Shown piece after piece: positions 49,501-58,562 of a stretch of DNA of 64,000 nucleotides. The notes beneath the pieces are model-generated. The model did not search any database. It saw nothing but the letters and a program-made list of their open reading frames with translations, and was not told the origin of the DNA. The stretch's first letter is position 1. Each line of letters opens with the position of its first letter. Origin of the DNA: Pararobbsia alpina_A (GTDB taxonomy: Bacteria > Pseudomonadota > Gammaproteobacteria > Burkholderiales > Burkholderiaceae). The stretch covers positions 248,001 to 312,000 of the forward strand of contig NZ_OZ221287.1 in the NCBI RefSeq assembly GCF_965118125.1, in the 5' to 3' direction. The position numbers were made by a program, and so were the translations under genes.

Positions 49501-50505
49501 TTAGAGCTGCACGACCGAACCCGGCGCATTGCGGGTTTCGAGTGCAGCGATCGGGTTCGACAGTGCGGCGCCGAAGCCCGGTGCGGAAATACGGAACACA
49601 TCGCCAAGCTGCGTGCGGATGCCGTCGGCGAACGACAGCGTCGCGGTGCCGAAGAAATGCACGTGCAGGTCGCCCGGCGTCAGGAACTGCTCATACTTGA
49701 AGTGGTGGAACTCGAGGTTCTCGAGCGTGTGCGACATGTTCTGCGCGCCCGACAGGAACGGCTTTTCCCAGATGACCTTGCCGTCGCGCAGGATCTGCGT
49801 GTTGCCTTCCACGTGCTGCGGGAAATCGCCGACAACGACTTCGGGGCCATACGAGCTGTAACGCAGCTTCGAATGCGCGAGGTACAGGTAGTTACGCTGT
49901 TCCATCACGTGATCCGAGTATTCGTTGCCGAGCGCGAAACCGATACGGTAAGGCTTGCGATCCGGCCCGATCACATAGAGCGCGGCCAGTTCGGGCTCTT
50001 CACCCGCGTCTTCGGCGAAGCTCGGCCACGGCAGTGCCGCACCCGGAGCGACGACAGATTCGCCGTTGCCCTTGTAGAACCATTCAGGCTGCGAGCCGAT
50101 CTCGCCCGACGCGGGCTTGCCGCCGTCGACGCCCCACTTGAAGATCTTCATCGAGTCGGTCAGCGACTCTTCGTTCGCGAGCTTGTGGTGCATGCTGTCG
50201 CGCGTCGTGGCGCTGCCCAGATGCGTGAGGCCCGTGCCGCTGACGAACCAGTGTGCGGGATCCGGATGATCGACCGGCGGCAGTGCGCGGCCCTCGGAAA
50301 GAATGGCACTGACCGAGTCCGTGCCTTCGGTGCCGCGCTTCGCGACTTCGGCCGCAAGCGAGTGCTTCGCCACGATCGCGGCATTGGCGAGTGAGATGAC
50401 GCTATCGGTTTGCTTGAGGATCTTGACGGTGTTGTCGTCGCCATCGATGCCGGTGATGCCGACAGCGCGTTGGCCGGAAGCCAGCTTGAACTGAAGAAGT
50501 CGCAT
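49501..50505 (-). CDS. araD1: AraD1-family protein (FAH superfamily, 2-keto-3-deoxy-arabinonate metabolism)
   Basis: This is a 334-residue protein of the fumarylacetoacetate hydrolase superfamily, AraD1/GguC branch. It begins MRLLQFKLASGQRAVGI. It contains GTGLTHLGSATTRDSMH, the acidic metal-binding EPELAALYVIGPDRKPYRIGFALGNEYSDH and FGTATLSFADGIRT. Members act on 2-keto-3-deoxy-L-arabinonate or a related keto acid in L-arabinose breakdown; dehydratase and hydrolase activities have both been discussed. The start at 50505 has only a weak ribosome binding site. It is co-directional with the semialdehyde dehydrogenase, 85 nt away, and divergent from a LysR gene. Confidence 0.88.
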   Translation of the reverse strand: MRLLQFKLASGQRAVGITGIDGDDNTVKILKQTDSVISLANAAIVAKHSLAAEVAKRGTEGTDSVSAILSEGRALPPVDHPDPAHWFVSGTGLTHLGSATTRDSMHHKLANEESLTDSMKIFKWGVDGGKPASGEIGSQPEWFYKGNGESVVAPGAALPWPSFAEDAGEEPELAALYVIGPDRKPYRIGFALGNEYSDHVMEQRNYLYLAHSKLRYSSYGPEVVVGDFPQHVEGNTQILRDGKVIWEKPFLSGAQNMSHTLENLEFHHFKYEQFLTPGDLHVHFFGTATLSFADGIRTQLGDVFRISAPGFGAALSNPIAALETRNAPGSVVQL

Positions 50506-50579
50506 GTTTTCGTTTAGTAAGCCGCCCGCCAACCTTCCGCAGGCACTCAAAAAGTTTACTTGCCGGACCTCCCCTTCGA

Positions 50580-50592
50580 TAATGAAACATTA
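50580..50592. promoter_or_regulatory. Palindrome TAATG-AAA-CATTA, operator candidate
   Basis: A perfect 13-nt palindrome sits between the divergent araD1 and LysR genes, 74 and 29 nt from their starts. Related sequences occur upstream of the dehydratase gene and of ytfQ, so it is likely bound by one of the local LysR regulators. Confidence 0.55.
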
Positions 50593-50621
50593 GGATCACG
50601 TGAAAACCAGAGGTTATCGCC

Positions 50622-51575
50622 GTGCTGCCCAGCATTCATTCGATCATGCGCCGTCTGCGCGGCCATCATCTCGCCCTGCTTATCGCGCTCGATGAAACGG
50701 GATCGGTGCGCAAGGCCGCGACGCAGATGGCCCTGAGCCAGCCCGCCATCACCAAGGCGCTGCGCGAGATCGAAACGACTTTCGGAACCGAACTCTTTGT
50801 GCGTTCGTCGCGCGGCATCGCTGCGAACGAAGTCGGACGCAGCGTGATCCGGCATGCTCGGTTGATTCGCTCCGAGCTCGGTGATTTGCGTGAAGAGATC
50901 GCAGGCATTCTGCGCGGCAGCGGCGGCACGCTCGCGGTAGGTGCGGTGATGGGCGCGATACCGACATGGATGACGCCCGCCTTGCGCATGCTGCGTGACC
51001 GGCAACCCGATATTTCCGTCGAGGTATCCGAGGACACAAGTGCGCGATTGCTCGGCATGCTCGACCAGCGCGCACTCGACGTCGTGCTCGGACGCCCGAA
51101 CGTCAGCATGCATACCGAGGCCTATGACTTCGTGCCGCTTGCGGCGGAGCGGCTCGAATTCGTCGTGGGGGCAAACAGCCCGCTTGCATCACGCAAGCGT
51201 GTGCAATTGCGTGAGCTCGCCGATCTGCAGTGGATCGTGTTCTCGGCGCAGATGCCGATGCGTCTCGTGCTCGAACAGGTCTTCGACGACGCGGGCATCG
51301 ACTTCCCTGCCCACGCGCTCGAAACTTCGTCGACGTTTGCGACGGTCTCGTTGCTGCGTTCCGACGATCAGATGGTCGCGATGATGCCGAGCATGGTGGC
51401 GTCGTACTTCGAAACGAGCGGCCTGCTCAAGGTGTTGCCGTTGCAGGTCAATCGCACGAGCGTCCCGTTCGGCATCGTGACGCGAAAAGGCGCACCGCAC
51501 TCGCAACCAGTCGAGGCCTTTATCGAATGCTGTGTGTCATTGATGCACGACCAGGGCGTGGAAATCGACGGATAA
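50622..51575 (+). CDS. LysR-family regulator of the sugar-acid cluster (GTG start)
   Basis: This is a 317-residue regulator. The HTH at about 10-65 reads HHLALLIALDETGSVRKAATQMALSQPAITKALREIE. The effector-binding domain follows from about residue 90. The start is GTG 50622 with AGAGGT upstream. It is divergent from araD1 and convergent with the dehydratase gene, with a two-way terminator between. It presumably senses arabinonate or a downstream keto acid. Confidence 0.92.
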   Translation: MLPSIHSIMRRLRGHHLALLIALDETGSVRKAATQMALSQPAITKALREIETTFGTELFVRSSRGIAANEVGRSVIRHARLIRSELGDLREEIAGILRGSGGTLAVGAVMGAIPTWMTPALRMLRDRQPDISVEVSEDTSARLLGMLDQRALDVVLGRPNVSMHTEAYDFVPLAAERLEFVVGANSPLASRKRVQLRELADLQWIVFSAQMPMRLVLEQVFDDAGIDFPAHALETSSTFATVSLLRSDDQMVAMMPSMVASYFETSGLLKVLPLQVNRTSVPFGIVTRKGAPHSQPVEAFIECCVSLMHDQGVEIDG

Positions 51576-51606
51576 ATGCCGGTCGGTCCGGATCGATCTT
51601 GCAAAT

Positions 51607-51644
51607 AAAACGGTCCGCCAGTCGATCACTGGCGGGCCGTTTTT
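51607..51644. terminator. Bidirectional intrinsic terminator between LysR and dehydratase genes
   Basis: ACGG(T)CCGCCAGT-CGATC-ACTGGCGG(G)CCGT forms a long stem flanked by AAAA on the left and TTTTT on the right. It serves the two converging genes from both sides. Confidence 0.88.
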
Positions 51645-51659
51645 GCGAATGTCGCGCGC

Positions 51660-53408
51660 TTAGTGCGAGTCGCGCGGCACCGGTGCGCCCGAGCCGCCGA
51701 CGAGGAAGTCGAAGTCCGCGCCCTGATCCGCTTGCTGCACGTGCTCGACATAGAGCTTGTAGTAGCCGCGCTTCGGCGATTCCGGCTTGACCCATGCCTG
51801 GCGACGGCGCTCGAGTTCTTCATCCGACACCTCGAGGTGCAGCTTGCGTGCCTCGACATCGAGCTCGATCATGTCGCCCGTCTGCACGAGCGCCAGCGGA
51901 CCGCCGGCAGCGGCTTCAGGCGACACGTGCAGCACGACCGCACCGTAGGCCGTGCCGCTCATGCGGCCGTCCGAGATGCGGACCATATCGGTGATGCCCT
52001 TGCGCAGCACCTTGGCCGGCAGCGGCATATTGCCGACTTCGGCGAAGCCCGGATACCCCTTCGGGCCCGCGCCCTTGAGCACCATCACGCAGTTTTCGTC
52101 GATATCGAGCGATTCGTCGTCGACCTTCTCATGCAGTTCTTCGACGTTCTCGAACACGACCGCACGGCCACGGTGCTTGAGCAGGCTCGCCGTCGCAGCC
52201 GACGGCTTGATCACGGCGCCGTTCGGCGCGAGATTGCCCTTGAGCACGGCAATACCGGCCTTCGCCTTGAACGGTGCATCGAACTTCGTGATGACCTTCT
52301 CGTCGTAGTTCGGCGCGTCCTTGACGTTGTCCCAGATCGTGCTGCCGTTCACGGTCAGCGCGTCCTTGTGCAGCAGACCCTTTTCGCCGAGCTGGCGCAG
52401 CACTGCGGGCAGACCGCCTGCGTAGTACAGGTCTTCCATCAGGTATTCGCCCGACGGCTGCAGGTTCACGAGGCACGGCACTTCCGAGCCGAGTTCCCAG
52501 TCTTCGAGCGACAGCTCGACGCCCATGCGGCGTGCGATCGCGATCAGGTGGACCACGGCGTTCGTCGAGCCGCCGATCGCAGCATTCGTGCGGATCGCGT
52601 TTTCAAAGGCCTGACGCGTGAGGATCTTGTCCATCGTCAGGTCTTCGCGAACCATGTCGACGATACGGCGGCCCGCCATATGCGCGAGCACCTGGCGGCG
52701 TGCATCGACGGCCGGGATCGCTGCATTGTGCGGCAGGCCCATGCCGAGCGATTCGACCATCGAGGCCATCGTCGACGCCGTGCCCATCGTCATGCAGTGG
52801 CCGCGCGAACGGTTCATGCACGACTCGGCTTCGGTGAATTCTTCCTTCGTCATCGTGCCCGCACGGACTTCTTCGGACATCTGCCACACGCCCGTGCCCG
52901 AGCCGATATGCTTGCCGCGGAAACGGCCGTTGAGCATCGGACCGCCGGACACGGCGAGCGCCGGCAGATTGCACGATGCAGCGCCCATCAGCAGCGACGG
53001 CGTCGTCTTGTCGCAACCGACGAGCAGGATCACGCCGTCCATCGGGTTTGCGCGGATCGACTCTTCGACGTCCATCGACGCGAGGTTGCGGAACATCATC
53101 GCGGTCGGGCGCAGATTCGTTTCGCCGAGCGACATCACCGGGAATTCAAGCGGCAGGCCGCCCGCTTCGCGCACGCCGCGCTTCACATATTCGGCGAGCT
53201 CACGGAAGTGTGCGTTGCACGGCGTCAGTTCCGACCACGTGTTGCAGATGCCGATGACGGGACGTCCGTCGAAATTGTCGTGGGGGATGCCCTGGTTTTT
53301 CATCCACGAGCGGTGCAGGAAGCCGTCCTTGCCTTCGATGCCGAACCAGGCCGCGCTGCGCAGGGGTTTCTTGCCGTTTTTGTTGTCGTTCGAATGGTCG
53401 CTGCTCAT
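51660..53408 (-). CDS. IlvD/Edd-family dehydratase, L-arabinonate type
   Basis: This is a 582-residue iron-sulfur dehydratase. Cluster ligands are Cys in ICNTWSELTPCN, VGCDKTTPS and RSRGHCMTMG. The C-terminal SDGRMSGTAYGAVVLHVSPEA block holds the catalytic Ser. Sequence features such as PLRSAAWFGIEGKDGFLHRSW set it in the sugar-acid (L-arabinonate/D-xylonate) branch rather than in IlvD proper. It would convert L-arabinonate to 2-keto-3-deoxy-arabinonate for AraD1 and the semialdehyde dehydrogenase. The arabinose dehydrogenase and lactonase steps are not in the window. Confidence 0.9.
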   Translation of the reverse strand: MSSDHSNDNKNGKKPLRSAAWFGIEGKDGFLHRSWMKNQGIPHDNFDGRPVIGICNTWSELTPCNAHFRELAEYVKRGVREAGGLPLEFPVMSLGETNLRPTAMMFRNLASMDVEESIRANPMDGVILLVGCDKTTPSLLMGAASCNLPALAVSGGPMLNGRFRGKHIGSGTGVWQMSEEVRAGTMTKEEFTEAESCMNRSRGHCMTMGTASTMASMVESLGMGLPHNAAIPAVDARRQVLAHMAGRRIVDMVREDLTMDKILTRQAFENAIRTNAAIGGSTNAVVHLIAIARRMGVELSLEDWELGSEVPCLVNLQPSGEYLMEDLYYAGGLPAVLRQLGEKGLLHKDALTVNGSTIWDNVKDAPNYDEKVITKFDAPFKAKAGIAVLKGNLAPNGAVIKPSAATASLLKHRGRAVVFENVEELHEKVDDESLDIDENCVMVLKGAGPKGYPGFAEVGNMPLPAKVLRKGITDMVRISDGRMSGTAYGAVVLHVSPEAAAGGPLALVQTGDMIELDVEARKLHLEVSDEELERRRQAWVKPESPKRGYYKLYVEHVQQADQGADFDFLVGGSGAPVPRDSH

Positions 53409-53572
53409 TGTCTTCTCTCTCCGTGTCCTTCAAGGTCCAGCCGCACGCTTGCGCCCGACCCGTCACTCTATCCCTGTGCGCATGCTGCAATGCGCCATGC
53501 CGATCGCAACGTCTCCAGTTGCGAGGGGCATTACAAAGGCATCGAGCGTAGTCGTGCGCATGGGGGGGCGTC

Positions 53573-53585
53573 TAATGAAATGTCA
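53573..53585. promoter_or_regulatory. TAATGAAATGTCA motif, operator candidate
   Basis: This sequence matches the first eight bases of the palindrome at 50580 and lies inside GCGTCTAATGAAATG. GCGTCTAAT is also found upstream of ytfQ. Near it, ATAC-AAAAATTG-GTAT at 53597-53612 forms a second LysR-type dyad. Both are between the divergent dehydratase and LysR genes. Confidence 0.45.
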
Positions 53586-53655
53586 GCCGTCAGGCATACA
53601 AAAATTGGTATAGTTCGCGCGTCCACACTTGTCCTCTTGGCTGTCGAATACATTG

Positions 53656-54615
53656 ATGGATAACGCCCCGCAAGACAGGATGCCGCAGCGTCGTTTGAGG
53701 CTGCAACAGCTTCGATTGCTCGTCAGCCTCGACGAGACCCACAACATGGCCCGCTCGGCCGAAAGCCTCGGCATGTCGCAACCCGCGGCGTCGCGCGTGC
53801 TGCGCGAACTCGAGGAGCTGATGGGCATCCCCTTGTTCGAACGCCTTCCGCGCGGACTGCAACCGACGTGGTTCGGCGACAGCATGATTCGTCATGCGCG
53901 CACCGCCTTGTCGGCCGTCGATCACGCGTTCTCCGAAATCGCCGCGATGAAATCGGGCCTGACGGGGGTGGTACGCATCGGCACGATCATGTCGCCGGCG
54001 ACGGCACTGATTCCCGACGCCGTGGTGCGCGTGAAGCAACGTTTTCCGCAAGTCCGCCTGATCGTGCGCGTCGAATCGAGCGATACGCTGTTTCCGATGT
54101 TGCGCCAGGGCGAGCTCGACATCGTGCTCGCCCGCCCGCTCGAGGAAGAAAACAATCAGGACATCGAATTCGAACCGCTGGGCGGCGAGGACGTCTGCGC
54201 GATGGTCCGCACGGGCCATCCGCTTGCCAACGCCGCCGACGTCACGCTCAGCGACCTCGCGCGCTGGCCGTGGGTGGTGCCCGAGGCCGGTTCCGTGCTG
54301 CGCCGGCGCTTCGATCAGCTGTTCCGCGTGAGCCGGGTAACGCCCCCGGCCGATTTCGTCGAGACCGGCGCGCAGCTGCTGATCACGAGTCTCGTCGGCC
54401 GTTCCGATACGGTCGCGCTGTTGCCGCGCGAAGTCACCGAGTACTACGTGAGCCACGGCATCGGCGCGATGGTGCCGATCGAACTCGATTGCCGCATGGA
54501 CCCGTTCGGCATTGCAACGCTCGGTGAAGCGCCGCTCTCGCCTGCGGCCTTCGCCGTGCTCGAGACGATTCGCGAACGCGCGGCCGAGCTGTATCTCGAA
54601 GACGCCCGGCGGTAA
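53656..54615 (+). CDS. LysR-family regulator (GbpR-like), second in the sugar cluster
   Basis: This is a 319-residue regulator: HTH LQQLRLLVSLDETHNMARSAESLGMSQPAASRVLRELEELMG, then an effector domain with LLITSLVGRSDTVALLPREV. ATG 53656 is preceded by an in-frame TTG at 53653 and by another TTG at 53629; ribosome-binding sites do not decide. It is divergent from the dehydratase and convergent with the ABC importer operon. It is similar in type to regulators of galactose/arabinose uptake (GbpR). Confidence 0.9.
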   Translation: MDNAPQDRMPQRRLRLQQLRLLVSLDETHNMARSAESLGMSQPAASRVLRELEELMGIPLFERLPRGLQPTWFGDSMIRHARTALSAVDHAFSEIAAMKSGLTGVVRIGTIMSPATALIPDAVVRVKQRFPQVRLIVRVESSDTLFPMLRQGELDIVLARPLEEENNQDIEFEPLGGEDVCAMVRTGHPLANAADVTLSDLARWPWVVPEAGSVLRRRFDQLFRVSRVTPPADFVETGAQLLITSLVGRSDTVALLPREVTEYYVSHGIGAMVPIELDCRMDPFGIATLGEAPLSPAAFAVLETIRERAAELYLEDARR

Positions 54616-54661
54616 CACCGGGCGAGTTGCGCGCTTCACGCTGGTCGTGCTGGCCATGCCG

Positions 54662-54697
54662 GTCACGCGAATCACGCGGGTCACGCGGATCACGATA
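54662..54697. repeat. 9-bp tandem repeat, four copies, overlapping the yjfF stop
   Basis: The units are GTCACGCGA, ATCACGCGG, GTCACGCGG and ATCACGATA. The array covers the stop codon of the minus-strand permease gene (54690-54692). Confidence 0.75.
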
Positions 54698-55829
54698 AGG
54701 TCGGGCGATGCGTCGTTCCGTTCAATGCATGCGAGGTGATCGATCCTTCGGTCGCGTTTTGCACGGCCGGCTTGCTCGATGACGGCCGGTCGACGTGTTG
54801 CACGCGTCCGCCCTGAGCCGTGCCCCCGGTGCGACGGTCGGCGCGCGCATGGCGCTCGATCACGCGTTGCAGCAGGCAGAACACGCAGAGCAGTGCGCCG
54901 ATGAAAATGCGGGTCCACCACGAGCTCAACGTTCCGTCGAAGGTGATCAGTGTCTGGATCGTGCCGAGAATGCCGACGCCGAATAGCGAACCCACAACAT
55001 ACCCGACTCCGCCGGTAAGCAGTGTGCCGCCGATCACACTTGCGGCGATGGCATCGAGCTCCATGCCTTGCGCCTGCAGGCCATAGCCCGACAGCACGTA
55101 AAACGTGAAGGCCACGCCGCCGAGCGCCGAGCAGAATCCGGACAACGCATAGACGCCGACCTTGGTCGATGCGACCGGCAGACCCATCAGCAACGCGGAC
55201 CGCTCATTGCCGCCAATCGCATACACATTGCGGCCGAAGCGTGAGTAATGCGCAACCCACACCGCCGCAAGCAGCGTCACGATTGCAATGACCACATTCG
55301 TGCTGACCGCTGCCGAGCCGACAGGAATGCGCAGCGTCGAGATGGCCTTGAACGTCGGATCGGTGATCGGGATCGAGTCGAGCGTGATCAGGAAACACAC
55401 GCCGCGTGCGACGAACATGCCGGCCAGCGTGATCACGAAAGGCTGGAGCTTGAAGAAGTGGATCAACGCACCTTGCGCGGCACCGAAGGCCGTGCCGATC
55501 AGCAGCACGATCGGCACGATGACCCACACGGACCAGTGCCAGTGCTCGGCCATCACGGCTTCGGCGATCGTCGTGAACGCGACGACCGAGCCGACCGACA
55601 GATCGATCCCGCCGGAGAGAATCACGAACGTGACGCCGATCGCGACGATCAGCAGAAACGCGTTGTCGACGAGCAGGTCGAGCAGCACCTGCAATGAGAA
55701 GAACCCGGTGTACATGACCGAGCCGAACCCGAACAGCGCGGCGAACAGCACGATGGTAACGGTCAGCGGCAGGGTCCGCGGATCCGTGATGGCCGCAAGG
55801 CGCGACACCAGCAGCGAGCGGATATTCAT
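54690..55829 (-). CDS. yjfF: Sugar ABC transporter permease (YjfF-type) with a C-terminal extension
   Basis: This is a 379-residue permease of the RbsC family with eight or more helices, containing IALLFVTFVILSGGIDLSVGSV-type sequence (VTFVILSGGIDLSVGSVVAF) and ASVIGGTLLTGGVGYVVG. Homologues end soon after the last helix. Here about 50 residues follow (after CVFCLLQRVIER), rich in Arg, Ser, Thr and Gly, possibly read-through of formerly noncoding DNA next to the tandem repeat. Its ATG overlaps the ytfT stop by 4 nt. Confidence 0.9.
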   Translation of the reverse strand: MNIRSLLVSRLAAITDPRTLPLTVTIVLFAALFGFGSVMYTGFFSLQVLLDLLVDNAFLLIVAIGVTFVILSGGIDLSVGSVVAFTTIAEAVMAEHWHWSVWVIVPIVLLIGTAFGAAQGALIHFFKLQPFVITLAGMFVARGVCFLITLDSIPITDPTFKAISTLRIPVGSAAVSTNVVIAIVTLLAAVWVAHYSRFGRNVYAIGGNERSALLMGLPVASTKVGVYALSGFCSALGGVAFTFYVLSGYGLQAQGMELDAIAASVIGGTLLTGGVGYVVGSLFGVGILGTIQTLITFDGTLSSWWTRIFIGALLCVFCLLQRVIERHARADRRTGGTAQGGRVQHVDRPSSSKPAVQNATEGSITSHALNGTTHRPTLS

Positions 55830-56863
55830 GATGCGACGCTCCGTTTGCCGAACGCGTAGAAGAGATAGAAGCGGGCCGTGGGCGACTGGATGATGCTCAC
55901 GACGAGTACGACCGCCGCCTTGACGACGAGATTCGCCTCGGGCGGCACGCCGATCGAATAAGTCGTGTAGGTCAGGGTCTGGATGATCAGCGCGCCGAGC
56001 ACGGTGCCCATCAGGCTGAAGCGTCCGCCGAGCAGCGAGGTGCCGCCGAGCGTGACGGCGAGAATCGCATCGAGCTCGAGCAGCAGCCCCGCGTTGTTGC
56101 CGTCGGCGCTGCGTACGTTGGAGCTGATCAGCACGCCGGCAAGCGAAGCGGTCAGGCCCGAGAACACATAGACGAGAAACACGATCGCCTTCATGCGCAG
56201 GCCGACGAAACGCGTGGCCGTCGGGTTCACGCCGATCGCGCGAATAAAGAGTCCGAGCGCGGTGCCTTCCATCAGCGCGAACGTGCCGAGCACGACAACG
56301 ACGGCGACCCAGACCGAGAACGGCATGCCGAGCAGGTAGCCGCCACCGAGAAACAGATACGCGGGTGTCGAGATCGGGATGATCTGTCCGGCGGTCAGCA
56401 GCTGGGCGACACCGCGGCCGGCGACCATCAGGATCAGCGTCGCGATAATCGGCTGCATGCCGACGAACGACACCAGCGTGCCGTTCCAGATGCCGCTGAG
56501 CAAGCCGACGGCGAGGGCGGCAAGCACTGCCACCGCGACCGGGTAGCCGTGCGAGGTGATGCTGGGTGCCAGCAGCGTGGCAGCCATTGCGCCCGCGATG
56601 GCCACGACGGCGCCCACCGAAATGTCGATGCCGCGCGTCGCGATAACGAGCGTCATGCCGAGCGCGACGAGTGTCAGCGGCGCGGCGCGGTTCAGGATAT
56701 CGATCGGCGCGCCGAACATATGGCCGTTGAGCATCCGGATGCCGAGGAAATTCGGATGCACGGCGAGGTTCAGCACGATCAGCAGGATCAGTGTCAGGGC
56801 CGGCCAGATGAGCGGGCTCTTGAGGAACCCGCGCAGCCCGCCCGATGAATCGTTGGTGGTCAT
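55826..56863 (-). CDS. ytfT: Sugar ABC transporter permease (YtfT-type)
   Basis: This is a 345-residue RbsC-family permease. It has ALGMTLVIATRGIDISVGAVVAIAGA and TLGGTSLLGGRFSLMGTVLGALIIQTL. It pairs with YjfF to form a heterodimeric channel, as in the E. coli galactofuranose importer. It overlaps both neighbours by 4 nt, a tight translational unit. Confidence 0.93.
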   Translation of the reverse strand: MTTNDSSGGLRGFLKSPLIWPALTLILLIVLNLAVHPNFLGIRMLNGHMFGAPIDILNRAAPLTLVALGMTLVIATRGIDISVGAVVAIAGAMAATLLAPSITSHGYPVAVAVLAALAVGLLSGIWNGTLVSFVGMQPIIATLILMVAGRGVAQLLTAGQIIPISTPAYLFLGGGYLLGMPFSVWVAVVVVLGTFALMEGTALGLFIRAIGVNPTATRFVGLRMKAIVFLVYVFSGLTASLAGVLISSNVRSADGNNAGLLLELDAILAVTLGGTSLLGGRFSLMGTVLGALIIQTLTYTTYSIGVPPEANLVVKAAVVLVVSIIQSPTARFYLFYAFGKRSVAS

Positions 56864-58434
56864 TCCGAGGCCCCCGAGATCAGTCGATAAATATTGTCGT
56901 CCGTCGCTTCACGGCCGTTGAGCTCGGCGATCTTGGTCCGGTCGCGCAGCACGGCGACGCGATGGCTTACGCGCGTGACTTCGGTGACTTCGGACGAGAT
57001 GAACAGAATGCCGAGGCCCTTGGCGCACAGCGCGAGCATCTGATCCATGATTTCGAACTTGGCCGCGACGTCGATGCCGCGCGTGGGTTCATCGAGGATC
57101 AGCAATTGCGGCTCGGTCGCGAGCCATCGCGCGAGCAGGACCTTTTGCTGATTGCCGCCCGAGAGCAGGCCGATGGGCTGCTCGGCGTCCGAGGCCTTGA
57201 TGCCGAGCCGCTTGATGTAGTCGTCGGCAATCGCGCGCTGTTTCTTGCGGCGGATAAAGCGACGCCAGCCGAGCTTGGCCTGAAGGGCCAGCACGATGTT
57301 TTCGCGGATCGAGAGTTCGGCCACGATGCCTTCGCGCTTGCGATCTTCGGGGCAGTAGCCGATGCCTTGGGCGACGGCGTCGTGCGGTGAGCGCAGCTTG
57401 ACGTTCGTGCCGTCGAAGGCCACGTCGCCGGTATCGGCGCGATCGACACCAAACAGCAGCCGCGCAGTTTCCGTACGGCCCGAACCGAGCAGGCCGGCAA
57501 GGCCGAGGATCTCGCCGCGGCGGATATCGATATCGACGGGCTGCATCTGGCCGCGCCGGCCGACGCCGCGCATTTCGACAAACGGCGGAACCGAGGACCC
57601 CTCGGCGGCCGTTTGCTCGTCGAGTTGCTCGCCGAGCTGGGCGGCCGTTTGTTCGAGGCGCTCGCCGATGCCTTTATGGCCGACCATCTTCGCCACGAGT
57701 TGCGCGGCGGGCAGGTCGCGCGCAAGCCATTCGCCGACGCGTTCACCGTTGCGCATCACCGTGATGCGGTCGGAAATCGCGTACGTCTGCTCGAGAAAGT
57801 GTGTGACGAACAGAATCGCGATACGGCTTTGCTTGAGCTGGCGCAGCACGGCAAACAGGCGTGCGACTTCGTCTTCGTCGAGGCTCGAGGTCGGCTCGTC
57901 GAGGATCAGCACGCGCGCGTCGACGCTGAGTGCGCGGGCGATCGCGACCATCTGCTGGATCGCGATCGGGTAATAGTCGAGGGCCTTGCTGACATCGAGC
58001 GCGATATTGAGGCGGGCGAGCGCGGCTTGCGCGCCGTCGCGCATGGCGGCCCAGTCAATCTTGCCGTTGCGCATCGGCTGGCGCCCGGCGTAGATGTTCT
58101 CGGCCACCGAGAGATTGGGGCACAGATTCACTTCCTGATACAGCGTGCGCACCCCGTAGGCTTCGGCCTGCTTCGGCGACGCGAAACGCACGCTTTCGCC
58201 TTCGAGCACGATCTCGCCGCTATCGGGCGCGAACACGCCGGTCAGCACATTGATCAGGGTCGATTTGCCGGCGCCGTTCTGGCCCATCAGCGTATGGACT
58301 TCGCCGGGCAGCAAACGGAAATCGACATTGCGCAGCGCGTGGACGCCGGGGAACCGCTTGTCGATGCCCGTCATCTGCAACACGGGGGCAACCGAGGTCG
58401 GCGGGGCGTCGTTGAGTACAGTGTCTTGAGTCAT
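56860..58434 (-). CDS. ytfR: Sugar ABC transporter ATP-binding protein (YtfR-type)
   Basis: This is a 524-residue protein with two ATPase domains. The first is complete: GQNGAGKSTLINVLTG, then LDEPTSSLDEDE. The second has the usual degenerate P-loop of the family, GLLGSGRTETARLLFG, but keeps LSGGNQQKVLLARWL and LDEPTRGIDV. ATG 58434 (MTQDTVLND) was chosen; the frame is open to 58509 without similarity. It powers the YtfQ-dependent importer. Confidence 0.94.
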   Translation of the reverse strand: MTQDTVLNDAPPTSVAPVLQMTGIDKRFPGVHALRNVDFRLLPGEVHTLMGQNGAGKSTLINVLTGVFAPDSGEIVLEGESVRFASPKQAEAYGVRTLYQEVNLCPNLSVAENIYAGRQPMRNGKIDWAAMRDGAQAALARLNIALDVSKALDYYPIAIQQMVAIARALSVDARVLILDEPTSSLDEDEVARLFAVLRQLKQSRIAILFVTHFLEQTYAISDRITVMRNGERVGEWLARDLPAAQLVAKMVGHKGIGERLEQTAAQLGEQLDEQTAAEGSSVPPFVEMRGVGRRGQMQPVDIDIRRGEILGLAGLLGSGRTETARLLFGVDRADTGDVAFDGTNVKLRSPHDAVAQGIGYCPEDRKREGIVAELSIRENIVLALQAKLGWRRFIRRKKQRAIADDYIKRLGIKASDAEQPIGLLSGGNQQKVLLARWLATEPQLLILDEPTRGIDVAAKFEIMDQMLALCAKGLGILFISSEVTEVTRVSHRVAVLRDRTKIAELNGREATDDNIYRLISGASE

Positions 58435-58562
58435 GATCACGGCCGGAACCGATGCCAGAAACCGATGCGACAAATCGCCGCTGCGCGGGGCGCAACGGCG
58501 ATGGAACAACCGGTTATCGAACTACGTTAAAGCCGCCGAGGGGACGGCGGCGCGAGGATCGA

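Noticed and set aside
51663..53663. Open frame of 666 codons antisense to the dehydratase gene
   Set aside because: It is a mirror of GC-rich third-codon positions in the real gene. The translation is Arg/His/Ala-rich and without domain resemblance.
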